This document shows, one piece after another, positions 12,201 through 26,106 of a stretch of 64,000 nt of DNA. The DNA is from Rapana venosa (Eukaryota; Mollusca; Gastropoda; Neogastropoda; Muricidae), in assembly GCA_028751875.1 (NCBI GenBank), contig CM054140.1:20977993-21041992 (forward strand), written 5' to 3'. The notes below the pieces were generated by a model. That model worked only from the letters and a program-made list of their open reading frames with translations. It was not told the DNA's origin and did no database searches. The position numbers and the translations under genes were made by a program. Each line of letters starts with the position of its first letter. Within the stretch, counting starts at the first letter, position 1.

Positions 12201-15200
12201 TAGGTCGAAAACCTAAAACCCAGGGGCTGGACAGCCCAAAAAAACATAAACCCACGACCAAAATTCGGCAAAAAAATTAAAAATACAGAAAAGAAAATTG
12301 GAAAGGGCAGACGAAAAACAACAAGACATCCCTGAAAAAAAAAAACGCCCCAAATACGTTTCAAAAAATTTTCAAAGGGAGCAATGCAAAACAGATCCCG
12401 GGAAACCTAAAACCAACAGCAAATAAACAAAAAGAATTGGATAGGGCCAATACCAACGGAAAAAATTACAAACTAAAGAAAATTGAAGATGAGCCTTTTT
12501 TCACACCGGGAACCCGGGCCCAAGAAATGCGACCCATCAAGATACACTTTTGGGGAAAAAGGGAAAAAAGGCCAAAAAAATTGAGAAGACGCACACACAG
12601 GGAACGAAGACAAAAAGGAAAAACCCAACACCCCCAAACCGGGGACTGACAAAAGGGGGCATCAGGGGCTACAGACAACCCCCAACAAGAAAGGAACCAA
12701 AAAAGGAGGAAGGTGCCGGGGAAAGTGGTGTGAAGGACGGGAAAACGAGCAACAAGGGCCCCAAAAACACGATTTGGAATACGACCATGACAAACAAAAA
12801 GGGGGAAGATGAACGACGGGAGCCCACAAGGTTATCCCAAACTGCATAGCCCGGGAACAAAACTGGAGCCCCCATATCAACACCATGACTGGGGGAAAAA
12901 AAAAATGAAATGTGTAATCAAAGACTGCACATACAGTTTTAAGAAAACCCATATACACTAAAACGTACATTTTCCCCAAATAAAAAGGAAAAAACCCAGA
13001 TGAGGCAACCCCCCCCCCCCCCCCCCCCCCATTTTCCCCCTTCCAATACACTACATGCACCTCCCCCTCATAAATAAAAGACACTTACACACACATAGGA
13101 AAAACCTACCCCACTCACATACAAAAAATATATATACACGGCGCAGGGCCCACTAAACATACACAAACGCCACGCAACATCCCGCACACTCTTTAAAAAA
13201 ACACACACACACCAAACTTGACACCAGAACAAATAACAACAATGGATCCCCGAGGGACATTACGTCATTTCAAAAAAAAAAATCTTTGTTTTCAATTGTT
13301 GATCAAAATTCCCTTGGGCCCTGTGCACTTTCGAGGCGTAAATAGATCTACATATTTTGTATAAAAATAAACATGTCCAAAGAGGGGGAAAAAATAGAAA
13401 GTATTGGGTTTAACCACACACACACAACCCCCCCCACACAAAAAAAACCACCCACCCCAACCCACAAAAAAACCAGTCTCTTCCCAATAAAATTTTTCCC
13501 CAAAGAAAGTCTGCCCCCCAGTTAAAGTCTTTTAAACCCATTTTATCATTTAATATATCTACTATTTTTTTTTTTTCGGATACAATGGATGGGTTTTGTC
13601 AATTCTTTAATTAAAAATTAAAAAAATGAATCCCACTTTTAAGGGAAAAATTTGATCTCTTAAATTATGTAAATTTTAAGGTTATATAATTTGTTCCCTT
13701 TTTGTTGTTTTTCCTTTTCGTAAAACAGAAAAAACCCAATGATAAGAAGGGAAAAAGCTTTCTATTTTTAGAGATATTAAAAAAGGGAAAAGAAAAAACC
13801 CTCCCAATTCATTACAATGATATCCCACAGGGTTTTGTTTCCCCAAAATTGAAAAGATCTCTGGGGCCAAAATAAATTTTTAAAAATAAGAAAAAACCCT
13901 GAGAATTTTAATCAGGGAAAATTAGAAGTATCAGGGAAAAAGTGGAGGGAAATTTAAATGAAAAACAAACTAAATGAGTACAAAATAAAAGACTGTTGAT
14001 ATTAACATGTAATTTTTTTAAACAAGAAACACTTTTTAAAATAAAAAATCTGTAAAAGATGTAACCCCACCGGGATAATTTTCAGCACACTGCAGCCCAA
14101 AAAAAGAAAAAAGACTGTCAGGGCTTCAGGAGGTATTTCATTTTTCTTTTAAGGAAAGATTATCGAAAAATTATAAAAATTTTACCACAAAAAAAGTTTC
14201 AGATTTGGTGGAGCAAATGATCAGGAAAAACTCATTAAGATCATAAAACAAGAATATTTTTTTATGGGATGTGCAATATTCCACCCGAAATTTCTTCTTT
14301 TGGAAAAATTCATACACAGAAAATAGGGAAAAAAATTTGAACAAGACATAGAAAGTTTGTCGAAAGAGGTCAGATAATACTGTGGGGGAGATCTAAAAGC
14401 GCGATCAAAAGGGAAAACTACTGACTTTATGAAATAGATCCAAAACCCCAAATTTCTACAAAATTTTCCTGAAGAAAAAGAATATGACCAATTTTTACAA
14501 AGGTGGGTCAATTTGGGTAAAATTTTTTACAAAAATATGGGGACTTTTTTGTTTTAAAATTTGGGACAACAAACAATTATATATATTAATGGCCCCAACA
14601 TTTGGGGATTTTCCCGGGTAAAATTTACAAACTTTTTTAAACCCCAAAGGTTCAGTGTTTGGGTTATTTCATTTTTTAAAAAATCATTTATGAAAAAGGT
14701 GAAACATATGAAAATTAAGATTTAATTTGGAAAAAACTCTGATCATTTTCCACTAGATTTTTGATATAGATATAACCCGATATAGACAAAACACGTTTTC
14801 AGAGGGCTATAAAAATAGTAAGAGACACACAAACAGAGTATATACAAAAATTCCCCACAACAAAAAACGTTTTTTAGGGGAAAAAATTTCCCCAAAAGGG
14901 CAATTTGAAAAAAGGGACTTCCCCCAAACCCCAAAAAAAAATCACACATAAAACAAATAAAAACTGAAACAAATACCCTAATTTTAAAAAAAATAAAAAA
15001 AAAGTAAAAAAGAAACCTAATTTTTCCCCAAACGTAGTAAATGAACATTCCAACAACTGTCTGATAAATTTTTTTCAAAGTGGCACAATTAAGCTTGAAA
15101 AACCAAAAGTCCCAAACCGGGGGAAGAAGAATTAAAACCAAAAAAAAATGGTTTTATTCGGAATGGAACAGTAAAAAGAAAAGAAGTAAAGTCTTTTTAA

Positions 15201-18200
15201 AAAAATGCAAAAAATAGAACCCCGAAAAAACCTGAACATTTGGGAAAAAAAACTTTTTTTGAAAAGAAAACAAAAATACTTTTAAAAAAAAAAAAGAAAA
15301 AGAAAATCTTTAAAAAATTTACGGGATCACAGCTACATGATCCATTGACGAAGATCCGAGAATTGGTTTGGAAAAAATTTTAAAAAAAATTAAAAAAAAG
15401 TAAGTTGAAAGGGTTAAAAAAAATCATAATCTATTAGTTTCAGTAAATGGCCCGAACACTTAAAAACACTTTTGGTAAAGAAACCCCAAATAGATCCAGA
15501 CCACGAAAAACAAGTACTAAGCAGGGTTTTAAAGACTTAAAAAACTTAAAAAAACCCATGCTAAAAAGCAAATTTCAACTGGGGGAATTACAAAAACAAA
15601 CCCAAAAAAAGAAAAAAAAACAAATCCCCCTGGAAAAGGGGGGAATCACAAACGAAATATCAAATCAATTTTACTAATGTTTTAGGGGATAATGGGAAAA
15701 TTTTCAATTTATTTAGAAAAAAGGGATATAAACCCTGTGACAGGGAAAGAAGGGGTTTAATGTCCCCCAACTAAAAGAACGGAAAGCAAACAACCCAGAA
15801 AACTACGAGGAATAACGTTTTTAAACACTATTTTTAAAACTTTTTTTTCAAATACGGAACCAAAGAATTTCTGAATATTTAGAAAATAACAAAAGAAATT
15901 TTTAAAGAACAAGCGGTTTCCCGAAAAGCATGCAGAACAACGGACCAATTTTTTCCTACTTAAAAAATTTTAAAAGAAAGGAAATGAAAGTAAAAAATAA
16001 AAAACTTTATTCTGCTTTTTGATTTTTTAGAAACGTTTTGATAATGTGTGGCACAGGGTCTTCTTATAAGTTAAACGAAAAAGGGAAAAAACAGGGAAAA
16101 CTTTTAATGTCATTAAAAAAATGTATTCCAATTTCAAAAATATTTACAAAAAAAACGAAGGGAAAAAACACAGAGAAATCTGACAGAAAAGGGTACATCA
16201 GGGAAATACATTAAGTTCACATTTTTAATGAAAATGTCAATGATAAGTTTTAATATACTGATGAGAAAGATTCGCCATATATAACCGCAAAAGACAGAAA
16301 TTTCCCTTTTTTAAATCTAGGGTGAAGACCTTTCATTGGTATCAACAACCAAAATAGTCTTCAAACCCAAAAATGGGTTAAAATGCAAGAATACTGTTTT
16401 AATTTGGGGGGTTTAAAAATAAACAAAACAAAAACAAAGGAATAGCTTTACGAATACCCTCCTAAAATTCCAATTCATTTTTAAAAAGTGAGAGCAGAAA
16501 AAAACAGTAAAACTTATAAAAATCTAGGTGGCCCTTTTTTTATCAAACGGGAAATTTTTTTTAAACAACACAAAAAAACATTTAGTAAACAAACAACAAA
16601 ACAATAAAACCCCCTTTAAAAGGGGAATTCATGGGCAAAATTAAAGACTACAAAAATAATGCGTTTTTTTTGGGCTCACTGATAACCCCTGTTTTAACCT
16701 TTGGGGCAAAGTTTTTTGGTTTTTTCCTTTTTTTTTTAATGGGGGTACAGAATTTCATTTGGGTAAACTGTTTTAAGGGTTTCTTAACCCAAACAGGGTT
16801 TTTTTTTTTAAAAAAATTTTTAGTAAAATTTTGTAAACAAATGGAAAAGGGGGTTCATAAAAAAACATTAGTACTACCCCCTTTGGGTGAAATTTGGGAA
16901 AATTCCACTGACCCTTAAAACATAAAGCCAATAAAAATCCTTTTGGTTTTATTTTACAAAATCAAACCAAAAACCTTTTATTAGAAAAAGTATAAAAAAT
17001 TTTTGTATCCCGAAGAAAACCCTACAAAAAAGGGTAAACACATGGAAAAAAAAAAACCCGTTTCACCAAATTTGGGTTTTAAACCCTGCTGGGAAAAACC
17101 AAAGCACTCTTAATGTTCATCGGGTTTATTTTTGCTGTTAGAAAAAAACTTAGGGCATTTAAAACTTTTTTGGGTCTAACCCCAAAAAAAAAGAGTTTTT
17201 CAAAACAAAATTTATGATTTTCTTTCCAAGAATTTCAGATTTGGGAAACCCAAAATTTGTTTAAAAAATTTAAAACCAAAAATAAAAGAAAAACATATTT
17301 TAAATTTTGCACAAGCCGTCCCAATTTAAAGAAAGAGAAAGGGGGACAAACCCAAAAAAAAATCCAGAGAGGACAGATAAAGTAGACACTGTAACCCAAA
17401 AATTTAAGGGTAATTTCATTTACTTGATGAAAGCATTTTATAAAAAAAGAACCAGAAATAATTTGTTATTAAAAAAACAAAAAAAGAGAGACAAAGAACG
17501 CAAAAACTGTGGACATAAAATTTAAATGACATAATCACAGTTTTAAAATATATCAAGCAATATCATCAGATATGTTAAGAGTTTTTTTGAAAAAAGGGGA
17601 GAAAGAGAAGGAAATACAACCCTCTTTTTTTTTACAACACTTTTTGGGGGAAAATAGATAATTAAATTATGTTTTTGTTGTTCAAATAAGTCTACAAAGA
17701 CTTAAAAGGCAATAAAAAAATTTTGAATCTGAAGCTGAATCTGAATCACACACACACAAAAACCCAAATTTTTTAAAAACGATAGCCCTCACCTTGCTGA
17801 TTTTGAACCCTTGCTCTTTACACATTTTTTTATCGAAGGGGGGCCTTTCACCCCATAGGCTTTTAATTTGTTCACCCAGCAGGTTTTTAATGGGGAGAAG
17901 AGAAAAAGGCCACTACCTGACCTCCCAAAAACCCCAAAAAGCAAACCCGAAACAATCCTTTTTTTAACATTTTGATTTTGAAAAATAATTACCTTTTTTT
18001 TTGGAAAGAATTTTTGGATTTGGTTTTTTTTGGAGAATAAAAAAAAAAAAGCAAACAAAAGATTTTTTTTTAACAAAATTTTTATTGTTTAAAAAATAAT
18101 TCCCTTTTTCTTGTATTGGGTTTTTTGGATGGGATTTTTTCCCTTTAAAAATTTTCCCATTGTTGGGAAACGTTGGGTTTTTGGTTTTTGTTTTTTTTTT

Positions 18201-18349
18201 GGGGGGGGGGGGGGGGGGGTGTTTGTTTTTGTTTTTTCCTTTTCCCAAAAAAATTAACCCATTTTTTTCTGCTAACCCCCGGGGCAAAAGTACGTCACAT
18301 CTGATAAGACCTTCCCAACCGCAACAGTAATTTGCAGTTGCTTTTTATT

Positions 18350-18690
18350 TTTTCACTGACCTGTAGGTTTTGGAAAAAAAAATAAAACAAAGAAAAGTGG
18401 GAAAAAGATTTGGGGGTTTTTTTTTTTTGTTTTTTTTTGTTTTTTTAATATAAATCGAGGATAAAGGGGAAAAAGCAATCCCTGGCCTTTTTTTTCATCT
18501 AGTCCCCCGGGGTGAAAGGGGGTTTTGTAAAATTTTTTCCCTCTGTTTTCCCCCGGGGACCAATGGCCTACCTTTGGAAAAGTGGAACAAAGATTTAACG
18601 TGTAAGGCAAGGAAAGTTTTGCATGCGTTCCACACGGGGCCCGGTTTTTTAGTCCAACCGAAGGAAATTTTTACATTCATTCGAATTTTT
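18350..18690 (-). repeat. Damaged copy of the tRNA-SINE family
   Basis: It follows the same order as the clean copies near 33300 and 45250: catctagtcccc, then accaatggcctac, gtggaacaaagatttaacgtg, tgcatgcgttccacac and ccgaaggaaattttt. Almost every short run is lengthened and some bases are lost. Confidence 0.7.
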
Positions 18691-18734
18691 TGGGGCAAAA
18701 TGGGGAAAAAAAGAGCGAGGCTGGCGCGCGCGCA

Positions 18735-18825
18735 CGTGTGTGTGTGTGTGTGTGGTTTGTGTGGGGGGGGGGGGAGAGAGAGAAAAGAGAGGGAGAGAGA
18801 GGAGAGAGAGAGAGAAGAGAGAGAA
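18735..18825. repeat. (GT)n followed by (GA)n microsatellite
   Basis: A GCGCGC/GTGTGT tract, a G run, then GAGAGA/GGAGAGAGA. It lies in the degraded block, so lengths are unreliable. Confidence 0.7.
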
Positions 18826-19320
18826 CACATTTCTGGGCTTCGATTTTTTTTCAGCTTCATTTTAAACCTCAGGTAAGAACATGGGAGAAAATTTGTTTTT
18901 CTTTAGGAGCATTTATCTTTATTTACTTTTGATTTTATTTGGACACTCAAAAATAAAAGGTGTGTGGTGTGTGTGTGGGGTTTGTGTTTTGTGGGTTTTT
19001 TAGTTTTATTATTATTAAAAAATTTTTTTTACCAACCACCCCAGTTACTGGTTGGAGCCAAAATTTTAGTTTTCCAAGATGGGGTTTTTTTGGGTACCAA
19101 CTTTCCCGTCAGAGGAACAGGGGTTTCAATGCGCCAAAGCCTAATCTTTCGCATACAGGATTCTGAAATTCACCCCGCAATTTTTTGGCTTGCTAAAACA
19201 TAACTGTTTTTTAAAAGTTGTTTGCTGTGACCAATTGAAAGCTTCAACCTAAAAAAAATTTTAATAGCCCAACTGACAAGAGAGAAAAAGGCTACTACGT
19301 CCCAAAGTGAGACATTTGAG

Positions 19321-19491
19321 GAGGCCCGGGGGGCCGGGGGTTGGGTTTTTTTGTGGGTTTTTTTTTTTTTTAAAAAGGGGGGTGTTTGGGGGGGGGGGCC
19401 TCGCCCCGGCCCGCCCCGGGGGGGGTTTGGGAAGGGGGAGCGGGGGGGGGGCGCCGGGGGGGGGGGGGGGAGGGGGGGGGGGGGGGGGGGT

Positions 19492-19538
<47 letters not shown>

Positions 19539-20160
19539 TTTTTTTTTTCCAAAAAAAAAGGGGGGGGGGTTTTTAAGAAAAGGGGGGGGGGGGGGGGGGG
19601 GGGGGTTTTTTGCCCCCGCGGGGGGGGTTTTCCGGGTTTTTGGGCCCACCCGCGAGGAACGGGGGGGGGCCCCCCCGGGGGGGGGGGGGGGGGCCGGCCC
19701 CCCCCCCCCCCCGGGGAAAAAAGGGGGTTTTTGGTTTTTTGGGCCCCCCCCCCGTTTTTCCTTCCGGGGGGGTGGGGGGGTGGGAAATTTTGGCGTTTTT
19801 TGGCCCCCCGGGGGGGGGGGGTTTTTTTTTTAGTTTTTTCCCCTTTTGGAAAAGGGAAAAAAAGGGGGGGGGGGTGGGGGGGCCCCCTGGGTTGGGGGGG
19901 GCCCCGGGGGGGGGAGGGGGACCCGGCGCCCCGGGGGGGAAAAGGGGGGGGTTTGAGGGGCGCCGGGCCCCCAACCAAAAAGGGGGGGGGGGTTTTGATG
20001 GTGGGGGTTTTGGGGGGGTTTGGGGGGGTTGGGTTTTTTGAAAAACCCCCCGCACCGGCGGGGCCGCCAAACCCCACCCGGGGGCCGCCTTTGGGGGGTT
20101 TTTTTAAATTTTTTTGTTGGTTTTTTTGGGGTTTTGGTGGGGGGGGGGGGGGTAACGCTC
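19321..20160. other. Near-homopolymeric G tract region
   Basis: About 840 bp are dominated by G, with T and C runs. 19440-19540 is almost continuous G. It is followed directly by C-dominated sequence. It is not believable as genomic DNA in this AT-rich context without independent support. Confidence 0.8.
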
Positions 20161-20660
20161 GCAATTTTTAACCCCCCCCCCCCGGCCCCGGGGCAACCCC
20201 CCCCCCCCCCCCCCCCCCCCCCCAAACCCCCCAACAGCAAACCCCCCCCCCCCCCCCAAAAAAAGCCTTTTCCCAAAAAAAGGCGTTCCCCTGGGAAAAC
20301 GTCCCCGGGGGGCCGGAGCCCCCCCCCCCCAAAAAATTTTTTCCCCCCCCCCCCAAAAACCCCCGGCCCCGGGGAAAGCCCCCCCCCCCCGGGGGGCCCC
20401 CTGCCGGGGGGGGAGGCTGCCCGGGCGCCGCCCCCGAAAGAGCGGCGTTGAGAAGGGGAGTAAGGGGACCCCCCCTTCCGGGTTGGAGGGGAAAAGGCGG
20501 CCCAGCGTTTGGACTGAAAGGGGCAACCGGGGACGCCGGTTTGGCCAGGGGGTTTGCGGGCCCCCGCCCCCAGGCCCCGCAGGGGGGGTTTTGAGGGCGG
20601 GGGGGCCCGGGGCCTTTTTATGTTGCCCCCCCCCCCCCCCCCCCCCCCCCACGGGGTTTT
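20160..20660. other. C-run-rich region
   Basis: Runs of 10-35 C alternate with short A and G runs. It sits beside the G-rich block, so long frames appear on both strands there. No gene is supported. Confidence 0.8.
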
Positions 20661-23149
20661 TCCCCTGAAGTTAACATCACTGAAAACCCATCCCCCAAAA
20701 CCCTTCAGATGAGATATTCCCAAGACCCCCCCTTTGGTAAAACATGCAAAAATCACACCAAAAAAAAAAGTTTTCCTTAGTTTAAGAAGATAGGCGTTTT
20801 GGATGCACAATTGATGAAAAATTTGACAAATCGAATGTATGTTTTCAATCAAAAAAATTTTCATTAATGGGGGCAAATTACATAAAAACAACCCCTACAT
20901 GCCCATGCTACCAAAAATTTAATGGGTCCTCTATTTCAATTTGCCCAAATACCCCTAAAAAACTAAGTATTTCCACCACTCAAAAATATTTTTTGGGAAA
21001 GTCATCTTTTAGATCTTAATCAACCTTTTTTGGGTATTTCGTGGCTTTTCTTCCTCTGAATCGGGCGGGGTACTTAAAAAAAAGTCATCACGCAAACTTC
21101 CCATCCGGGTTGTTCCATCTCACAGGTTTCCCCGGTGGGATAGTATCGAGTGCATGTTCGGGGTGCCCCCCAGGGTAAAGCGGGGGAAATGCAAAACAAC
21201 AAAAACAACACTAATCAGACAGTAATGACTCTGTGCCATTCACGGTTTTGATTTTCCCCTGGGTCCCCCCCAAGAACAAGATGCCGGGTACTTCACAGGA
21301 CCCCCATGACAAAAAGCCACCGATAAACGGGAAAGCACACACTTTCACATGCCATCCCCATCACAGTGTGGAACACACCCTCCTCCTCCCCCCTGCGTCT
21401 GACTCCATCTTCTGGAATAATACGACTGCCTGGTTTCTGTTTGCCTTCACTATGCTCTTAAAAATTGTCCCCAAACGGATCGACTATTTGGTTTGGTTTT
21501 GTTCTTGTTTTGGATTACTTTTTTTTGTGAGGAGTTTTTTAAACTAAAAGGTGGGCCACATATGCGTGCACACCACACACCACTGTTGTGTAAAAGATTG
21601 TGTAAACTTAAAAGAGGGGGACCACACACACACGCATGCATATTTTGCACATGCTTTTGTTGTACATATAAATGCAACCCCCCCCTCCCCAAATACACAC
21701 ACATGCATGCATGCATGCATACATACACACACATGCTTAAACATGGAAAAAAGAAATGGCTATGACTTTTTGTTTGTTAAGAGGGCATGACATCTTTTGA
21801 TTGCATTAATCTCTTGTGCTTTCTCCTTGTTTTTCTGCACTTTTTGGGCCCTTTTCTATAAATTTTCATTTAATAAACAAAGCACTTCATTTTTTTGAAC
21901 TAACACATATTAACCAGCTATAACTGTTGTGTTTTTGGATTTTTGTCTCTGTGTGCCGCTTATTTCCCTTTCAGACAATTTTGCCCTCTTCTGCACTTCT
22001 GCCCTTTATCATTCACGCTTTCTCTAGGGGTTTATCTCTTTTTCATCTCTCCTTTCTTTTAAAAAAAAAAAGTGACTTAAAATCATTGTGGGGTTTTCCC
22101 CCGCAAGGTGTTTAAATTTGAGACAATAGCTGTTTTAAACGGGTTGAAATATCAAGAAAAATAAACCCAAGATGAAATTTGGATAGTAAAATGTTTTTAA
22201 AAAGAAGAATATACAAAGTTTAGTTTCTTAGTTGGTTTTGATGAAATGCTTTTTTTCATCAAGTCGTGCGTCCACCTTCTAGGAATTTAGAAATAAACCC
22301 CTTTTTGTTAATTTAAAAAAAAAGATTTTGTGTATTTATCATTTCCATTTCTTTTTTTTCTTTAAAAGGGGTTGGGGGGGGGGGTGAAATGCAATTGTGT
22401 CACACATTTCATTAAATTTTTTTTAAAAAAAAAAAAAAAATTTTTTTTACCTTTTAATTTTCTCCCTCAAAATTATTTTTTCAATGTAAAATTTTGATTC
22501 TAAAAAATAGAATGTTTAACATGAAAATTGATGCATAATATCCCATTCTCGGACAAGAAAATGGGTGATTATGTTTGTCACTTTTAAAAAAAAATGTTTT
22601 AATTTTTTTTTTTTTGTAATATTTCAGCCAGTTTTGATTGGGCACTTTTTTAAATCGTATTAGTCTTGATTTTTGTTGTTGCACTGACGCATTGTGTAAA
22701 CAACTTAATCACATATAGAGAGTGCGGTGTGTAATAAATTGTCATTGCGTTGTTTTGTAGAAAGCCCGATACTTAAAGGAAGAATTCTTTGCATTTCAGG
22801 AAATTTCATTGGTAATGGTATTTTCCTCTTTTTGTTTTTTTGTTCTGCAGTAAAAAAATTGCTTAGTTTGGGTCAAGGCAGATTGAGGGTTTTTTGTTTT
22901 TTTTCTACTTGTATTTATAAGTTGAGATTGAAGAAACCAGCGATTAGGAGGAGAATGGGGAAAAAACACATAGCATTAGTTCCAGATTTTAACATAATAG
23001 TTATATTTATGACCTTTTTTTTTTGACAAAGTGTACATAAGACAAATAAATGAACAATTAATAAGGGACAATACAAATTTCGAACCGCGATTCAACTTTT
23101 AACGTAACAGTGTTACAAGAGTAACAGCAAAAAAAGTAGCCCCCCCAGA

Positions 23150-23262
23150 AGCCCAAGTGGTCATTTTCACCAACTACTGATCTTTTTAAGAACAGCCACC
23201 GACTGCGTTGCATGCAAGGGACCTTTGGGCATTGGGGGTTTGAACCCCATAAAAAACCTTTT
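23150..23262 (+). repeat. Damaged tRNA-derived SINE head
   Basis: AGCCCAAGTGGTCA (A-box like) is followed about 65 nt later by GGGGGTTTGAACCCC (B-box like). The layout matches the clean tRNA-like head at 58680-58760, but with inflated runs. Confidence 0.45.
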
Positions 23263-23739
23263 TTTTTTCCCAAGCCAAGGCCACTCCTATTAATTATGTG
23301 CTCAGTGACACCTTGGAAACTACATCACAAATTCACCAAAAAATGGGGCCCAGGTTTTTTTCAATAACAAACCATCAAACACTTGGCATTTGTATACACA
23401 GGGTATGAAAACCCAAAATGGCGTGAGTACAGCCCTTTCCTGCCAGACCTAGCAAACCCATACATATGCCATTTTTTTAATTGTCATTTTTGGACATCAT
23501 GAGGGGAAAGAAAACTGTCACAGTTCAGATTTTTTTGTTGGGTGTCAGTGACCCCATTTTTGTTTCTCTTCTCTTTCCATCCCTTTTTGAATTTGTGTAA
23601 AAGTTTTTGGGAAGGGGGGGGATTGTGGGGGGACTTTTTGTTGGTACAGGTAAAAAGTTATTGCATTATGTAGGAAAGTCGGGCCCCAGTCATTGAGCTG
23701 GCATGGGAAAAACTGTTGTATTTTAATTTCCCAAAAAAA

Positions 23740-23905
23740 GGGCAGAAGACTGGCCCAAGAGGCAAAAATAAAAAAAGGGGAGATACAGGAAGAAAAGGAA
23801 AAAAAGGCAGAAACAAAGAAGGGGATAAAAAAGAGGAAATTCCTAAAACCCCGAATTTTCAGATGAGGGGGTGCTTTTTATCCTACAGGCAGCGGAAACC
23901 CCACT
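23740..23905 (+). repeat. Damaged copy of the 38620-38790 dispersed repeat
   Basis: It shares the order ggcagaa, gatacaggaagaaaagg, aaggcagaaacaaag, aaaagaggaaattcc, gggtgctttttatcctacaggc with the clean copy. G and A runs are longer and some bases differ. Confidence 0.65.
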
Positions 23906-24224
23906 GGGAAATCATCATATTTTTTAAAACATTCATACAAATTGTAAGATTAATTTGTTTAGCTTTATTGAACAAAAACATTGAAAAACCTGGTGTACTT
24001 TCATGTCTTCAATGACCTTTTGTTCTCTTCTTTCAGATCTTGCTTCCTTTTTATTCTTTTTATTTCCCCCCCCCCAAAAATCCCTGATTTAAATTTTTGA
24101 ATACTAGATTTATATATTTTGTTCGTCGGGGGTTTTTGGGTTTTTTATGAAAATAATATTTTGATAAAAAACGGATAAAAAAAGTCCTTCTGTGTTGTTG
24201 CGGGAAAGAGAAAAGAGAGATTTA

Positions 24225-24450
24225 TTTTTTTTATTTTTTAAACGGGATAAGGTTTAACCCTTTTGTGTTTTTTACATCCAGCCCCCCGTGGTATTCTTTT
24301 TTAAAAAATTTTTCTCGTTCCACCCGGCACACAATGGGGCCCACTCTTTTGAAAAACGGAACAGGATTTAACGGTGCGCAAGAGTTCGCAGTGTTTTAAA
24401 GGGGGCCGTTTGTGTCTCATCTAAGGGTTTGACATTTATTCGAATTTTTT
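24225..24450 (-). repeat. Damaged copy of the tRNA-SINE family
   Basis: Contains acatccagccccccgtg, ccggcacacaatggggccc, aaaacggaacaggatttaac and gtgcgcaagagttc in the same order as clean copies at 33320-33420. Confidence 0.75.
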
Positions 24451-25340
24451 TTTGAGAGGAAAAGGAAACATGCATTGTTATGAGTCTGTATCTTTTTTAA
24501 TTTTTTTTTTTTTTTTAAATGCTTCTTTGTTTAACCCCTTTTTACATGTAATATATTTTAAAATAAAACCCAAATGTCTGTAAAGATTTTCATACTAAGC
24601 TAATTTTTTTATTGTCCACATTTTTTTTTTGGTTTTTATTTGAGGGAAAAACTACGACTAATAGTGTTTGTTGTTCTTTTATTTGAGATACATAATCAGC
24701 TTATTTTTTTTCTCTGGGATTTTGGGGACACTGTGTAACATTTTTTTTCATGTACAGTTTCTTTTCATCCATTTAGTGTTTTTTATTTTTTGGAAACAGG
24801 AAATTCTTTTTCTATGTAGTTTGAAATACTTTTTGTTTCACTGCCCAGGTCAAAATTTATGCGAAAAAGGAAGATATTTTTTTATCCATTGTTTTTTAAC
24901 TGCAAATTTGTAAATTCCAAATATTATTTTTTTGGTAAGGTTTGTAAAAAAAAAACTGCGTGACTTGTGTTGTGTGTGTGTGTGTGGTTTTTAAGTGGGG
25001 GGGGGATCTGGGGGGATAATAATAAGCAAACCTGTGAATGGACTACACGAAATTATGTAAAGTGCGTATGTTGTTTAAACATGTACGCGGCATGTTGTGG
25101 GTGGTACATCTTGTGATGTCGCTTTTGTTCAAACATACAGTTTGGTTCTTTGGGGGTTTATTCTTTGTCGGTTGAGGCATAGAAGGTATAGCAAGTGTAA
25201 AACAATTTTTGAATGTTTAAGAAGAAAAAGGGGGGGGGAGAGACAAGGGGGAAGGGAAAGGAAAAGAGGAAGGGGGGGAGGGGGAAGGAGAGCAAGTGTC
25301 TGTGTTGTGATACAAATTTTAGGCTAATTTTTATAAAATA

Positions 25341-25365
25341 TATATATATATATATATATAAACAC
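25341..25365. repeat. (AT)n microsatellite
   Basis: An alternating TA run of about 24 nt within the degraded block. Confidence 0.8.
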
Positions 25366-26106
25366 AAAAATTTGAAAAAGAAGAGGGAAGAGAGAGGAAA
25401 AAATGATGGCAGGAGGTGGGCAGTGGGAAGGGGGTGTGTGTGTTTTTGGGGGGGGGGGGGTGGGTGCTGCCTACATAGGAAATGGACAGGGGCATACTTT
25501 CGTGCTTTAAAGTTGTAAATCACGATTCAACAGGGTTTGGGAAATTTTCTGATTTCATTTGCCTTAAAAAAATTTTAATTTTAGTTATTGGAATTTTGCC
25601 TAAAGGTTATTTGTTTGGGGGCAAAAAAAAAGAGAGAGAGGGGAGAGAGTGTGTGTGTGTGTTGTATTGTGCTCAGGTGCGTATCCATATTGGGGTGTTT
25701 TCAGGGGCAACAGGGTTCAGGCCGAGGTTTGGATTTGGGGGTTTTTTTGCTTTCTTTTTTTTCTCCTTTTCCAAAAATTTAAAAAAAAATCACAAGTTTA
25801 TTTTTGCTGATGACTTGTTCTCAGTTGTTTGGTTCTTAAAAAAAAATTTTAAATTTAAAAGTGGAACTTTTGTTACTGCAGATTTTGTTAATGGAAATAA
25901 GTTGGTTTTTTTTTTTTTTCCATTTCCTTTTAAAAAAAGAATGCTTAAACCCGCAATATTGACTTGTTGCTTCCTTTTAACTTTGGACCTTCAAAGTCTT
26001 TCCCTTTTTTTTTTTCAGAATTTTTGTATGACCTTTTAATTGTTTTAGAAATAGCAATTTTTCCCCGATGAAGGGGTTTTGGAGATTTAAAAAGTCTAGT
26101 TATTTA

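Noticed and set aside
19370..20891. Open frames of up to 353 codons rich in Gly or Pro on both strands
   Set aside because: They follow G and C runs, overlap in several frames on both strands and have no domain. They are products of the damaged tract.
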